In this document: positions 42,138 through 51,604 of the stretch, piece after piece
How positions within the stretch are numbered: the stretch's first letter is position 1
Layout: each line of letters begins with the position of its first letter
Origin: CAXWPM01 sp965206125
GTDB lineage: Bacteria > Acidobacteriota > Terriglobia > 20CM-2-55-15
Direction of reading: 5' to 3'
Assembly: GCA_965206125.1 (NCBI GenBank)
Contig: CBDBIN010000005.1
Location: 1-64,000, forward strand
Length of the DNA stretch: 64,000 nucleotides
The notes under the pieces: model-generated
Seen by the model: the letters and a program-made list of their open reading frames with translations, nothing else
Database searches by the model: none
Told to the model about the DNA's origin: nothing
Program-made: the position numbers and the translations under genes

Positions 42138-42537
42138 GCGTGGACTCTGCCGATGATCGCTGGCGAACCCGGAACCAGGCTCCGAGGTAAACACCCCCGA
42201 CACCGAGCGCCAGAATCACATAGGGATACCAGACTGGCTGCCCCTCTTGAGACGCCCCACCCGATACGACGAACGCCACGGCGTTGAGTACGATCATGAT
42301 CCCTGCAAAGGCCAAAGCGTGCCGGTACTCGGACTGCCGGGCGACGACGGCGGCCACGTATCCCCCCAGAGCGGCGAAGAACCCACTGTAGCCGAGGTTG
42401 ACCGCCAGGTAGGCCGGCGTGGGGACGGTGCTTGTTGGGTCTGCCAGCATGAAGAAAACGGCGGCGAGTGTTGCCAGGACGATGCCGATCGCCATCGTGA
42501 AATATCCGGCGACGACCGCAAGAATACTTCTTCCCAT
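42118..42537 (-). CDS. small membrane protein of unknown function
   Basis: 139 aa from ATG at 42537. Four hydrophobic helices (ILAVVAGYFTMAIGIVLATL, YLAVNLGYSGFFAALGGYV, ALAFAGIMIVLNAVAFVV, YPYVILALGVGGVYLGAW) and short loops. Inner membrane. No motif recognised. Confidence 0.6.
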   Translation of the reverse strand: MGRSILAVVAGYFTMAIGIVLATLAAVFFMLADPTSTVPTPAYLAVNLGYSGFFAALGGYVAAVVARQSEYRHALAFAGIMIVLNAVAFVVSGGASQEGQPVWYPYVILALGVGGVYLGAWFRVRQRSSAESTHVAEDS

Positions 42538-42556
42538 GGGTATCTCTCTTGCCGCC

Positions 42557-43273
42557 TCAGCGCTTGCGCGCCCGGAAAACCAGACGTCGTGGAGGAATCG
42601 GGACACCTCCGAAGCGCTTCGACACTCGCACGGAGAAACCTGCTGTCCGCAGCCATGTTTCGACGTCCCTCCGGTCGAAGACCGTCAGTATATGACGCTC
42701 TTCGCGCCGACGGTAGCTTGCTCCTGCCTTGCGGAACGTCGTGATCCGGCGTGTGAGCCGTCGCCTGTCGATGTCCTCGTGCCCCTCGCCGAGGACAGCC
42801 CACGTGTCCCCAACTCGCCAGATTCGGGAATCGAGCGCCGGGAGCCCGGTCACGAGTAGATCGAACACGAACAGGCCGCCCTGTTTGAGCGCTGCCGCAA
42901 CTCTTCTGAAAAGAGGCGCGAGCGAACGTAGGCGACGGCTTCCAGGCGGGTCGTAGCTGAGCACCTCACCGATTGAAGTAACCGCGTTGCACGCGGGCAG
43001 CCGGACTTTGTAGAGCGAGCCGGTTGTCAAAATGGCGGCCGGGGCGATGCCACGCGCTACCTCCAGGAAAGCCGAAGACGCTTCCACGCCGACCGGCCTG
43101 AACCCGGCCTTGTCCAGTTCGTTCAACCAGACGCCGCTGCCGCAACCGAGATCGACAACCGTCCCGGCTCGAACGCCTCCATGACGCAGCATGCGGAGCA
43201 GGCCGGGCGACACTGCCCGAACGTAGTTTGTGAAACCTTCGTGGTGGACGTAGACGAGATCTTCGGAATACAT
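42557..43273 (-). CDS. class I SAM-dependent methyltransferase
   Basis: 238 aa. Motif I VVDLGCGSGVWLNELDKAG, post-I acidic residue VGVEASSAFLEVA, and motif IV-like AVTSIGEVLSYD. C-terminal RRLTRRITTFRKAGASYRRR is basic, so substrate may be nucleic acid or anionic, but this cannot be told. Substrate unknown. 20 bases upstream of the small membrane protein. Confidence 0.85.
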   Translation of the reverse strand: MYSEDLVYVHHEGFTNYVRAVSPGLLRMLRHGGVRAGTVVDLGCGSGVWLNELDKAGFRPVGVEASSAFLEVARGIAPAAILTTGSLYKVRLPACNAVTSIGEVLSYDPPGSRRLRSLAPLFRRVAAALKQGGLFVFDLLVTGLPALDSRIWRVGDTWAVLGEGHEDIDRRRLTRRITTFRKAGASYRRREERHILTVFDRRDVETWLRTAGFSVRVSKRFGGVPIPPRRLVFRARKR

Positions 43274-43444
43274 CAGTCGGTTGCGTCTGTTCCGGTGTAC
43301 TTACGGGTCGGAGCGCCCTTTACACCACGGGCAGGGTAACGCCCATCCGTACAATGCGTAACACGCTGTGTTCAAAAGGAATTGTCAGAACAGAATTGAA
43401 CCGTCTATCTTGCAACATAGAGCCGGAGAACGCCAACGGCGGCA

Positions 43445-44257
43445 CTACATGCGTGTTCTTGCCGCCCACAGGACGGGAAAGAAACGTTTGCTAACTGTGC
43501 GGGCGAGGTACTCGACCCCCATCGTTCCCAGCGGGCCGGTGCCGAAAGCGGCTTCGACGAGCGTCTGCCCGGTACCGGGCTTGCTACCGATCATGCGTTG
43601 TGCCATGCGCACGTGGTGTTCCCGCCACAATGAAAACATCTCGTCGTACTCGATCATGGCTTCCGACAGAAGTCGGAGGTCGAGTTGTTTGGGATCTCCG
43701 TAGATTCTGGCGACAGCGGTTTCCTGGGATTCCTCATCCGCAACATCGAACCCGCGGCCCTCGAGCATCCCCAGGAAATGGTCCCAGAGCGACGGCTCGT
43801 CCATGCGCGCCTGGAGGCGCTCCCGCGTGGCGGGGGTGCCCGCAAACATCTCGATGTAGCGGATGTCCCTGGCCCCGCAGATGAACTCTATTTCGCGGAA
43901 CTGACGGGATTGAAAGCCACTGGCCGGCATGAGGTTGTCGCGAAACTTGATGAAGTCGGAGGGGATCATCGTCTCGAGAACACTGAGCTTGGGTATGAAC
44001 AGTCGAACCGTGTCTGTGACCCTTCTGAGGAGCCGGTCGGCCTCCCTCGGCTCGTCTGCCTTGATCAGTCGGACGATGCGTTCCAGTTCATGCAGAATCA
44101 GGCGAAACCAGAGTTCAAATACCTGGTGGCTGATGATGAACAGCATTTCGTCGTGGCTCTCGGGCTGTGCCAGTGGCGTCTGCAGGTCCAGCAGCTCCTT
44201 GATCTTGAGGTAGCTTTCATAGGTCAGGGCCTCGGGGGGAGTCTTGTGTTGATCCAT
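43445..44257 (-). CDS. kynA: tryptophan 2,3-dioxygenase
   Basis: 270 aa, the usual bacterial length. Heme enzyme opening the indole ring of L-Trp to N-formylkynurenine. Family motifs: YESYLKIKELLDLQ, SHDEMLFIISHQVFELWF, FRDNLMPASGFQSRQFREIE, and SLWREHHVRMAQRMIGSKPG with the heme-binding His. No other kynurenine gene is adjacent, so the pathway may be completed elsewhere. Cytoplasmic. Confidence 0.94.
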   Translation of the reverse strand: MDQHKTPPEALTYESYLKIKELLDLQTPLAQPESHDEMLFIISHQVFELWFRLILHELERIVRLIKADEPREADRLLRRVTDTVRLFIPKLSVLETMIPSDFIKFRDNLMPASGFQSRQFREIEFICGARDIRYIEMFAGTPATRERLQARMDEPSLWDHFLGMLEGRGFDVADEESQETAVARIYGDPKQLDLRLLSEAMIEYDEMFSLWREHHVRMAQRMIGSKPGTGQTLVEAAFGTGPLGTMGVEYLARTVSKRFFPVLWAARTRM

Positions 44258-44371
44258 GGGGTTCCACCACAGGATGCTTAGCCCGACCCTGATCGCTGCG
44301 ACCGTGATGCCAAACTGTTTCGGCCACGGCCGTGCCGGGGGGGTTGGGCTATGCGACTGCGGGCGGCCGGC

Positions 44372-44962
44372 TTATCGGCCCGGACCCGGGCCGGGACCGG
44401 GCGGCGTCTCTTCGGAAGGGGCGTCCATACGCCGGAGTATTTCAGTCGTGATATCGATGACCTCGTCGACGAAGGCGACTCCGCTGTTCGGGTTCGAACC
44501 GTCGATGATCAGATTGAAGCTGGCCTCCAGGGCGTATTCCCGGATCAGGCGATCCGCTTTTTCCGCGATCGGCGTCATCAGGTCCGCGCGGTACGAATCC
44601 AACTCAAGCTGGATGTCCTCATTCATGCGCGTGAGCTGCGTCCCGAGCCGTTCGATGTTTCGGACCACCGCGGCCCGCTCGACCTCGGTCAATGTGCTCG
44701 GCTGCGCGTCGAGCTTCAATTGCTCTTGGTCGATCTCCGTCTGTCTGGCCTGAAAATCAGCGCTGCGCTGGTTCAGAAGGGTGGTCCACTCTTCCGCAGC
44801 CTTTGCCCAATCCGCGCTCTCCTCCACAACCCTCTGCAGGTCGACTGTTCCGATCTTCGAGCCCTGCCCGGAGCCGACGGCCGGAACCAGCAACGTTAGA
44901 ACGACAAGAGCTGTGGCGGCTCGGACGTACTTTCCGAACTCGGATTTGTTGACGGTTTGCAT
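44372..44962 (-). CDS. OmpH/Skp-like periplasmic chaperone
   Basis: 196 aa from ATG at 44962. Signal peptide (AATALVVLTLLVPAVGS, cut near SGQ). Mature start SKIGTVDLQRVVEESADWAK is the Skp/OmpH opening, followed by long antiparallel coiled-coil helices (about 60-160). Would bind unfolded outer-membrane proteins. Ends with a Pro/Gly tail. It lies downstream of gatA but is not obviously linked to it. Confidence 0.78.
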   Translation of the reverse strand: MQTVNKSEFGKYVRAATALVVLTLLVPAVGSGQGSKIGTVDLQRVVEESADWAKAAEEWTTLLNQRSADFQARQTEIDQEQLKLDAQPSTLTEVERAAVVRNIERLGTQLTRMNEDIQLELDSYRADLMTPIAEKADRLIREYALEASFNLIIDGSNPNSGVAFVDEVIDITTEILRRMDAPSEETPPGPGPGPGR

Positions 44963-45079
44963 GATGAACTCTCTGACCTCCTCCAACGGGTGATCCGGTC
45001 GCTTCGGACCAGTATCATTCACTCACAATAGGATAGCATCCGGAGCCGGATTTGCTGAAGCCGCCGACAGGCCCTCTTG

Positions 45080-46525
45080 TCAGGACTTGAACCCTCCGGC
45101 CATCTCGAACTGGTGGGCCGCGCTGAGAATCGTGTCTTCCCGGAAGTGGTTGCCGATCAATTGCATTCCGACAGGCAGGCCCTCGGACGAGGTGCCGCAG
45201 GGAACCGAAATCCCCGGCAATCCGGCCAGATTGCAGGTGATCGTGAAGATGTCGGACAGGTACATCGACAGCGGATCGTCGACCTTCTCGTCGAGTTTGA
45301 ACGCGGTGGTCGGCGTCGTGGGTGTCACGATCACATCGACCTGGTTGAACGCCTTCCGGAAATCCTCCAGGATCAACGTCCGCACCTTCTGGGCCTTCAG
45401 ATAGTAGGCGTCGTAGTAGCCCGCGCTCAGCGCGTAGGTGCCGAGCAGGATGCGTCTCTTCACTTCCTTGCCGAAGCCGTCTTTTCGTGTCTGCCGGTAC
45501 ATGTCCCGGAGGGTTCCACCCCCGGACGCCCGATAGCCGTACCGAACGCCGTCGTACCGAGCCAGGTTGGAACTGGCCTCGGCCGTGGCGATCAAGTAGT
45601 AGGTCGCAACCGCGTAGCTGGTGTGCGGCAGCGATACGTCCTCGATGCGGCATCCCAACTCTTCAAGCCTGGCTACGCCCGCTTCGACCTTCGACCGGAC
45701 TTGCCGATCCACGCCGTCCACGAAGTATTCCCGCGGGACACCCACGCGCAATCCCTCGATGGGCTTATCGAGCGATGCGGCCCAGTCCGGGGGGGCCATG
45801 TTTGCCGACGTCGAGTCGAGCGGATCGAAACCCGAGATGGTCCCCAACAGTTCGGCCGACTCCCGCACGGTCTTAGAGAACGGGCCGATCTGATCCAGCG
45901 ACGAGGCGAATGCAACAAGCCCGTACCGGGACACGCGGCCGTAGGTGGGCTTCATCCCGACCACGCCCGAGAAAGCAGCCGGTTGGCGTATCGATCCGCC
46001 CGTGTCGGACCCAAGCGCGAGTACCGCCATTCCCGCTGCGACGCTCGCTGCCGAACCGCCGCTCGAGCCGCCGGGAACGCGATCCCTCGAGTGTGGGTTG
46101 CGCGTTGGGTGGAAGGCCGAATTCTCTGTCGACGATCCCATCGCGAATTCGTCCATGTTCGTCTTGCCGAGGACGATCGCTCCGGCCCGCCGCAAGCGCT
46201 CGACTGCGGTCGATGTGAACGTCGGCACGTAGTCCTCGAGGATTTTCGAACCGCACGTCGTCCTCATGCCGCGGAGGTTCATGTTGTCCTTGATCGCCAC
46301 CGGAATTCCGGTCAGGAGAGGCATGTCCTCGGATCGAGCGAAGGCGGCATCGGCGCGCCCGGCTTCGGCGAGCGCGTCGGCACGGCGCGTGTGAAGGAAC
46401 GCTCCGATGTCGGCGTCGCGGTCCTCGATCCCATCGAAAGCGGCTTCAATGACCTGGGTGACCGTTGTCTCGTGGTTCCGGTACATCGCCGCGAGTTCAT
46501 GTGCCGTGGTGCTGACGAGGTTCAT
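45080..46525 (-). CDS. gatA: aspartyl/glutamyl-tRNA amidotransferase subunit A
   Basis: 481 aa. Releases ammonia from glutamine for tRNA transamidation with GatB and GatC. Amidase signature triad: GIPVAIKDNMNLRG with the Lys, GSSGGSAASVAAG with the cis-Ser, and GSDTGGSIRQPAAF with the nucleophile Ser. The C-terminal KVRTLILEDFRKAFNQVDV and GLPVGMQLIGNHF are family landmarks. ATGA overlap with gatC. Confidence 0.96.
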   Translation of the reverse strand: MNLVSTTAHELAAMYRNHETTVTQVIEAAFDGIEDRDADIGAFLHTRRADALAEAGRADAAFARSEDMPLLTGIPVAIKDNMNLRGMRTTCGSKILEDYVPTFTSTAVERLRRAGAIVLGKTNMDEFAMGSSTENSAFHPTRNPHSRDRVPGGSSGGSAASVAAGMAVLALGSDTGGSIRQPAAFSGVVGMKPTYGRVSRYGLVAFASSLDQIGPFSKTVRESAELLGTISGFDPLDSTSANMAPPDWAASLDKPIEGLRVGVPREYFVDGVDRQVRSKVEAGVARLEELGCRIEDVSLPHTSYAVATYYLIATAEASSNLARYDGVRYGYRASGGGTLRDMYRQTRKDGFGKEVKRRILLGTYALSAGYYDAYYLKAQKVRTLILEDFRKAFNQVDVIVTPTTPTTAFKLDEKVDDPLSMYLSDIFTITCNLAGLPGISVPCGTSSEGLPVGMQLIGNHFREDTILSAAHQFEMAGGFKS

Positions 46526-46803
46526 CGTTCGGTGATTACGCGTGGAACTTTGAAGAGGCCCACATCGGTTGCAGCCTCGGAGCTTCCTGTTCTGGGCTCG
46601 ATGCGGTCCTCTCGGGATATCTCGGGGCCGAGGGCCGCTACCTGTGACGTGGGTTCGACGTCATCGGTGTCGAGCTCGTTCAACCGTTCGACGAACTCCA
46701 CAATCCGGCTGAGTTGCTCGGCCAGTTCGTCCTTTTCATCCTCGGCCACTTCAAGGTTGGCCAGGGCGGCGACGTATTCGACCTGGGTCCTACCTATCTT
46801 CAT
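46522..46803 (-). CDS. gatC: aspartyl/glutamyl-tRNA amidotransferase subunit C
   Basis: 93 aa, normal size. Small belt subunit wrapping GatA and GatB. VEYVAALANLEVAEDEKDEL, LAEQLSRIVEFVERLNELDT and DDVEPTSQVAAL with a C-terminal GLFKVPRV are the GatC landmarks. Overlaps gatA by four bases and the DciA-like gene by 14. Confidence 0.94.
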   Translation of the reverse strand: MKIGRTQVEYVAALANLEVAEDEKDELAEQLSRIVEFVERLNELDTDDVEPTSQVAALGPEISREDRIEPRTGSSEAATDVGLFKVPRVITER

Positions 46804-47086
46804 CGGTGAACCAGACTTCCGTGATCCAGGGGTTTGGCCAGGGTTCGTTCATGGAGCGCAGGAGGCGGTATCGTTCCGGAATCAACTGAGTCTTCCACGT
46901 GGCGTCGGGGACGCTGACGATGACCCGAGTGCCGTCGATCGCCAGGACGCGGGTCGCCTCGGCCAGCTGCGCGCCAACCAGCCTGGGCCAGAGCGCCTGG
47001 AGCAGCTTCAGGTCGAGTTGCTCGTCCCAATTGGGCGAGGCTCGGAACGAGGCGATCATGTGGCGGAGGGCAGGGTCGAACGGCAC
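46790..47086 (-). CDS. dciA: DciA-like (DUF721) protein
   Basis: 98 aa. FRASPNWDEQLDLKLLQALW then PRLVGAQLAEATRVLAIDGT and RVIVSVPDATWKTQLIPERY are the DUF721/KH-like pattern of DciA, a loader of the replicative helicase in bacteria lacking DnaC. Short compared with about 150-180 aa, so only the core domain is present. First gene of the gatC-gatA unit. Confidence 0.75.
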   Translation of the reverse strand: MPFDPALRHMIASFRASPNWDEQLDLKLLQALWPRLVGAQLAEATRVLAIDGTRVIVSVPDATWKTQLIPERYRLLRSMNEPWPNPWITEVWFTDEDR

Positions 47087-47139
47087 CGTTTCTTTTTAGC
47101 ACAGTTCCTGGCCGGCTCGACCGGATCGAGGATCGAGAC

Positions 47140-47168
47140 TTGTGCCATGGACTGCCAGTCCATACAAT
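47140..47168 (+). promoter_or_regulatory. promoter of the M14 peptidase gene
   Basis: TTGTGC (47140-47145), 17-bp spacer, TACAAT (47163-47168, 5 of 6 bases). It faces away from the dciA start in the divergent gap and lies about 75 bases upstream of the peptidase ATG. Confidence 0.5.
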
Positions 47169-47241
47169 CACTGGATCGCCGTCAATGGGGCCGACTTCCG
47201 TTTCAATCCCGGCCTGTTCCCGGAATTCGAAGGGGGTTCGC

Positions 47242-50025
47242 ATGTTCAGTCAGAAGAGTCGTTTTCTCCTGGTGACGTTGCTCGCCATCGTGCTGTTGCC
47301 GGTAAGTTCTCTCGGGCAGGGTGGCATCACGACGCCGATGGCCGAGTTCGGCTTCAACCTCGGCGACGACTACCAGCTCGCCAACTACACCGAGCTCGAG
47401 GCGCACTGGAAGAAGCTCGAGGCCGAATCCGACCGGATGGCGCTGGAAGTCATCGGCAACACGGCTGAAGGCCGGCCGATCTACATGGCGATCATCACGT
47501 CCCCCGACAATCACCGGAACCTGGACCGTTACAAGGAAATCTCGAGGCGAATGGCTCTTGCCGAGGATGTTTCCGAGGATGAGGCTCTCCGGCTCGCCGC
47601 GGAAGGCAAGTCGGTCGTATGGATCGACGGCGGGCTGCACGCGACTGAGACGCTCGGTGCGCAGCAACTCATGGAACTCGTATACCAGATGGTGAGTCGC
47701 ACCGACGGCGAAACGATGCGATTTCTCGACGACACGATCCTCCTGGCAGTGTGCGTGAACCCTGACGGTCTGGAGTTGGTCGCCGACTGGTACATGCGCA
47801 ACCCCGTCCCCGAACAGCGTTCGAGTTCCGGGCTCCCCCGCCTATACCAGAAATACACGGGCCACGACAACAACCGCGATTTCTACATGTCGGCCCAGCC
47901 CGAGAGCGAAGCGATCAACCGTATCCTGTACCGGGAGTGGTTCCCGCAGATCGTCTACAACCACCACCAGAGTGGCCCGCGCGGCACGGTCCTGTTTGCG
48001 CCTCCGTTCCGCGACCCGTTCAACTACAACTACGACCCGCTGCTGGTCACGAGCCTGGACCTGGTAGCCGCCGCCATGCATACCCGTTTTCTGTCCGAAG
48101 GCAAGCCCGGCGCAACGATGCGCTCGGGAGCGTCGTACTCGACCTGGTGGAACGGCGGATTGCGAACGAGCCCTTACTTCCACAATATGATCGGGTTGCT
48201 GACCGAGACCATCGGCAGCCCCACCCCATCCGAAATTCCGTTTGTCGTCGACAAGCAGGTGCCCAAAGGGGACTACCCGGCTCCCATCGAGCCACAGGCA
48301 TGGCATTTCAGGCAGTCTGTGGAGTACTCCATGACGGCAAACCGCGCCGTGCTGGACATCGCTTCGAGATACCGGGATCAACTGCTATTCAACATCTGGC
48401 GGATGGGGAAGAACTCGATCGACCGTGGGAACCGTGACAGCTGGACGACGACGACGAAGCGTGTTGCGAGCGTCCAGGAGGCGATGGAGTCCGCGGGACC
48501 CGGCGGACAGGGACGCGGCGGCCGGGGAGGCCAGGGAGGAGGTCGCGACCTGGGCCAGTACAGCGACATGCTGCGCGCGCCGGAACTTCGGGACCCCCGT
48601 GGCTTCATCATTCCTTCCGACCAGCCGGACTTTCTCACAGCGACGAAGTTCGTGAACGTGTTGATCAAGAACGGCGTGGCGATCCATCGGGCGACCAGCG
48701 ATTTCGAGGTCGAGGGCAAGAGCTATTCGGCAGGGTCTTACGTGGTCAAAGCGGCACAAGCGTTCCGGCCGCACGTGCTCGACATGTTCGAACCGCAGGA
48801 CTACCCCAACGATTTTGCCTACCCGGGGGCGCCACCGACGCCGCCGTATGACACGACCGGCTGGACGCTGGTGTACCAGATGGGAGTCCGGTTCGACCGC
48901 ATCCTTGAAGGCTTCGACGGACCGCTCGAGAAAATCGAGGGTTTCGCCGTCGTGCCCGACGGCAGGGTCACTCGGTTGACGAACGCGGAGGGATTCTTCC
49001 TCGGCCACGCCGCCAACGATTCGTTCATCGGAATCAACCGCCTGTTGGCTGGGGACGAAGAAGTGTACTGGCTGCGGGAACCTGTCGAGGCGAACGGGAG
49101 AAACTATCCTGCCGGAACGATGTACATCCGCGCCGGCGCTCGGACCGAGGCTCGCCTCGAGGAACTGGCAGCCGAAGTCGGCTTGACGTTCGAGGCCGCG
49201 GCCAGCGAGCCGAAGAGCGATGCGCTCATGCTGCGCGGGCTGCGCATCGGGTTGTGGGATCGGTACGGCGGTTCGATGCCGTCGGGCTGGACGCGGTTCC
49301 TCCTCGAGAACTTCGAGTTCCCCTTCGAGGTCGTTTACCCTCAGGAACTCGACGCCGGCAACCTGGCGTCCAAGTTCGACGTCCTGATCTTCGTCGACGG
49401 CGGCATTCCCGCCGAGGACCGCGGGGGTGGTGGCGGACCGAGCGACATCCCGGCGGAGTACGAAGACCAACTCGGCCGCGTGACCGTGGCCACGACGGTT
49501 CCGAAAATCCGCGAATTTCTGGAAGCGGGCGGCACGGTTATCGCCATTGGCGGGTCGACGGCACTCGCCGAGCATCTGGACCTTCCGATATCGGAGGCGC
49601 TCGTGGAAAGGATGCCGGACGGGTCCGAACGGCCCCTCCCTCGCGACAAATTCTTTGTGCCGGGCTCGGTCCTGCGCGCCGAGGTCGACAACACTCACCC
49701 CCTGGCCTTCGGCCTGGGGTCCGAGGTCGATCTGTTCTTTCAGCGCAGTCCTACGTTCCGGTTGGATCCGGACGCATCCCGCAAGGGCGTCGAGGCCGTC
49801 GCCTGGTTCGGCCCGGATCCGTTGCGGAGTGGTTGGGCCTGGGGTGAAGCCTACCTGGAGGACAGTGTCGCGGTGATCGACGCGTCGGTCGGGCGTGGCA
49901 AACTCTTCCTGTTCGGTCCCGAGATCGCGTTCCGAGCGCAGCCGCACGGGACGTTCAAGTTCCTTTTCAACGGGATCTATTACGGACGGTCCGAACCGGT
50001 GATCTTGGACGGCGGCCGCGATTGA
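47242..50025 (+). CDS. large exported M14-family zinc carboxypeptidase-like protein
   Basis: 927 aa from ATG at 47242 (AGGGGG upstream); a longer frame starts at 47140 but has no signal. Signal peptide FLLVTLLAIVLLPVSSLG. The M14 domain: DGGLHATETLGAQQLMELV with zinc ligands His133 and Glu136, RDFYMSAQPESEA, and IVYNHHQSGPRGTVLF with the third His. A Gly/Arg/Gln-rich linker (near 48500-48540, GGQGRGGRGGQGGGRD) separates it from a large C-terminal region with a GATase-like fold (VLIFVDGGIPAEDRG, KIREFLEAGGTVIAIGG). Periplasmic or secreted peptide trimming. The domain pair is common in soil and marine proteolytic bacteria. Confidence 0.87.
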   Translation: MFSQKSRFLLVTLLAIVLLPVSSLGQGGITTPMAEFGFNLGDDYQLANYTELEAHWKKLEAESDRMALEVIGNTAEGRPIYMAIITSPDNHRNLDRYKEISRRMALAEDVSEDEALRLAAEGKSVVWIDGGLHATETLGAQQLMELVYQMVSRTDGETMRFLDDTILLAVCVNPDGLELVADWYMRNPVPEQRSSSGLPRLYQKYTGHDNNRDFYMSAQPESEAINRILYREWFPQIVYNHHQSGPRGTVLFAPPFRDPFNYNYDPLLVTSLDLVAAAMHTRFLSEGKPGATMRSGASYSTWWNGGLRTSPYFHNMIGLLTETIGSPTPSEIPFVVDKQVPKGDYPAPIEPQAWHFRQSVEYSMTANRAVLDIASRYRDQLLFNIWRMGKNSIDRGNRDSWTTTTKRVASVQEAMESAGPGGQGRGGRGGQGGGRDLGQYSDMLRAPELRDPRGFIIPSDQPDFLTATKFVNVLIKNGVAIHRATSDFEVEGKSYSAGSYVVKAAQAFRPHVLDMFEPQDYPNDFAYPGAPPTPPYDTTGWTLVYQMGVRFDRILEGFDGPLEKIEGFAVVPDGRVTRLTNAEGFFLGHAANDSFIGINRLLAGDEEVYWLREPVEANGRNYPAGTMYIRAGARTEARLEELAAEVGLTFEAAASEPKSDALMLRGLRIGLWDRYGGSMPSGWTRFLLENFEFPFEVVYPQELDAGNLASKFDVLIFVDGGIPAEDRGGGGGPSDIPAEYEDQLGRVTVATTVPKIREFLEAGGTVIAIGGSTALAEHLDLPISEALVERMPDGSERPLPRDKFFVPGSVLRAEVDNTHPLAFGLGSEVDLFFQRSPTFRLDPDASRKGVEAVAWFGPDPLRSGWAWGEAYLEDSVAVIDASVGRGKLFLFGPEIAFRAQPHGTFKFLFNGIYYGRSEPVILDGGRD

Positions 50026-50543
50026 GATTCCCTCGAGCGTGCCGGCGGAGTCTCCGCTCTGCCGGCGCACCCCCCTAATGGTGAATTCCCCATAGATCTG
50101 AGCAGATCGAGATTCAGGGTATCCATTATGTATACCCCTCACCCACACCTTGTTGCCGAACGGCAGCGCCAGCCGGGTCCGTGGGGCCGGCCCGGAGTGC
50201 CCCAGCCCCGTACCGTTGTGCCGCGAGCCCCTCAAACCCTTATGAAGCCGCAGTCTCGGTCAGATTGCGCAGAGCCTTCTGGATTCGCACTTCGATACAT
50301 GTTTTCTTAGACTCAGCTTGGAATCAGCCTTATGAAGATACCCTACCCGGGTACCGTATTGCGGGGTCGGCAGGGAACGGGTAGGGTGTCCGCGTATAGT
50401 TTCGATCTGAGTGCGGAGGGTTTTGGAATTTCGGGCCATTTGTGGCCCGGAGTCAGGCCCTCCTATTCGTGCCTGTGCGTGTGGACAACCAAAATGCGAC
50501 GAACACACATGCGGCACAACCACTGTTACGGAGTGGAGGTTAA
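50026..50543. other. long leader region before the TonB receptor fragment
   Basis: 518 bases with no gene found. It contains a GCGGAG-T-CTCCGC palindrome inside a longer GC-rich hairpin just after the M14 stop (about 50045-50070), a weak terminator candidate without a T-run, and a 10-bp stem at 50340-50387 listed separately. Confidence 0.5.
50340..50387 (+). promoter_or_regulatory. 10-bp inverted repeat in the receptor leader
   Basis: ACCCTACCCG (50340-50349) is the exact complement of CGGGTAGGGT (50378-50387), loop 28 bases, about 160 bases upstream of the receptor start. May be a structured 5' leader or a bulky operator; no known riboswitch consensus was recognised. Confidence 0.4.
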
Positions 50544-51604
50544 ATGAACCTTTCGAGAGGAAATCTATTTGCTGTCCTCGTGCTGGTTCTGGCGCTGTCA
50601 GTGCCGGGACTCGCACAGACGACCAGTACGATTACAGGTCGCGCGATGGACAGTTCGGGTGCTTTGATCCCGGGTGTGGAGGTCAGCGTGGCCAGTCCGG
50701 CCCTGATCGGCGGCTCCCGGATGGCGATCACCAATGAATCCGGCAGCTATCGTTTCACACAGCTGGCGTTCGGTGAGTACACCGTGACGTTCAGCCTGCC
50801 GGGCTTCAAGACCCTGAACATCGAAGGCGTCCGCGTGCAGTTGGGCGCGACGGCGACGGTCAACGGGGAACTGGAAGTGGCGACGGTGGCCGAGACGATC
50901 ACCGTGCTGAGCCAGGAGCCGACGATCGATTTGGAGCAGGCGTTGGTGGCGGTAAACTTCAGCACGCAGGAGTTCGAAGAGCTTCCCTACAGCCGGAGCC
51001 TGCGCGGTGTCATGATGATGATGCCGGGCGTGTTTGCGACCAGTTATGACATCGGCGGGTCGAGCTTCGGTACGGGCTCTTCGCCCGGTGGCCAGGCGTT
51101 CGGCAAGAGCGGCGACGCGCAGGTGGTCATCGACGGGATGGTCTGGGACCAGCACTACGAAGATTACGGGGCGTTCGAAGAGGTGCAGGTGGCGACAGCC
51201 GCCAAGAGCGCCGAGCAGTCGGCCGCGGGCACGAGCCTGACGTTCGTGGTGAAGAGTGGTGGTAACGACTTCCACGGCCAACTGGCCGCGGAGTGGTCCG
51301 ATTCCAGCTTCCAGTCCAAGAACATCGACCAGGACCTGCTGGACCGGGGCTTCAGCCCGTCGCCCAACGCGTTCACGAAATACACCGACTACTACGGTGA
51401 GATCGGCGGACCGTTGGTCAAGGACAAATTCTGGTTCTACTTCACCGACCGCCACGGCTACGGCGGACGGTTGATCCCGGGTTTCATCGATAACCGGGAC
51501 GGGCAAGATGCGGAGACGGGACCCCCGGCAGAGTTCTACACGATCCTGCGGGACCCGACGATCAAGCTGACGTGGCAGCTGACCGACAACAACAAGCTGG
51601 AAGG
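50544..51604 (+). pseudogene. TonB-dependent receptor with carboxypeptidase-regulatory N-domain, truncated by IS6
   Basis: First about 353 codons of a receptor that would usually reach 900-1,100 residues. Signal peptide (FAVLVLVLALSVPGLA, cut near QTT); beta domain ITGRAMDSSGALIPGVEVSV to GSYRFTQLAFGEYTVTFSLP (about 28-100); then a plug domain with LRGVMMMMPGVFATSYDIGG, AQVVIDGMVWD and GTSLTFVVKSGGNDFHGQLA. This is the Oar-like layout widespread in Acidobacteriota. The barrel is lost where the IS6-family element starts. GGAGGT ribosome binding site before the ATG at 50544. Confidence 0.85.

Noticed and set aside
45077..47275. 732-codon plus-strand frame over gatA and gatC
   Set aside because: Opposite-strand shadow of two certain genes in GC-rich DNA; no family resemblance, no ribosome site.
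48385..50235. 616-codon minus-strand frame over the M14 peptidase
   Set aside because: Shadow of a gene with signal peptide and zinc motif on the other strand; composition is charged and meaningless.
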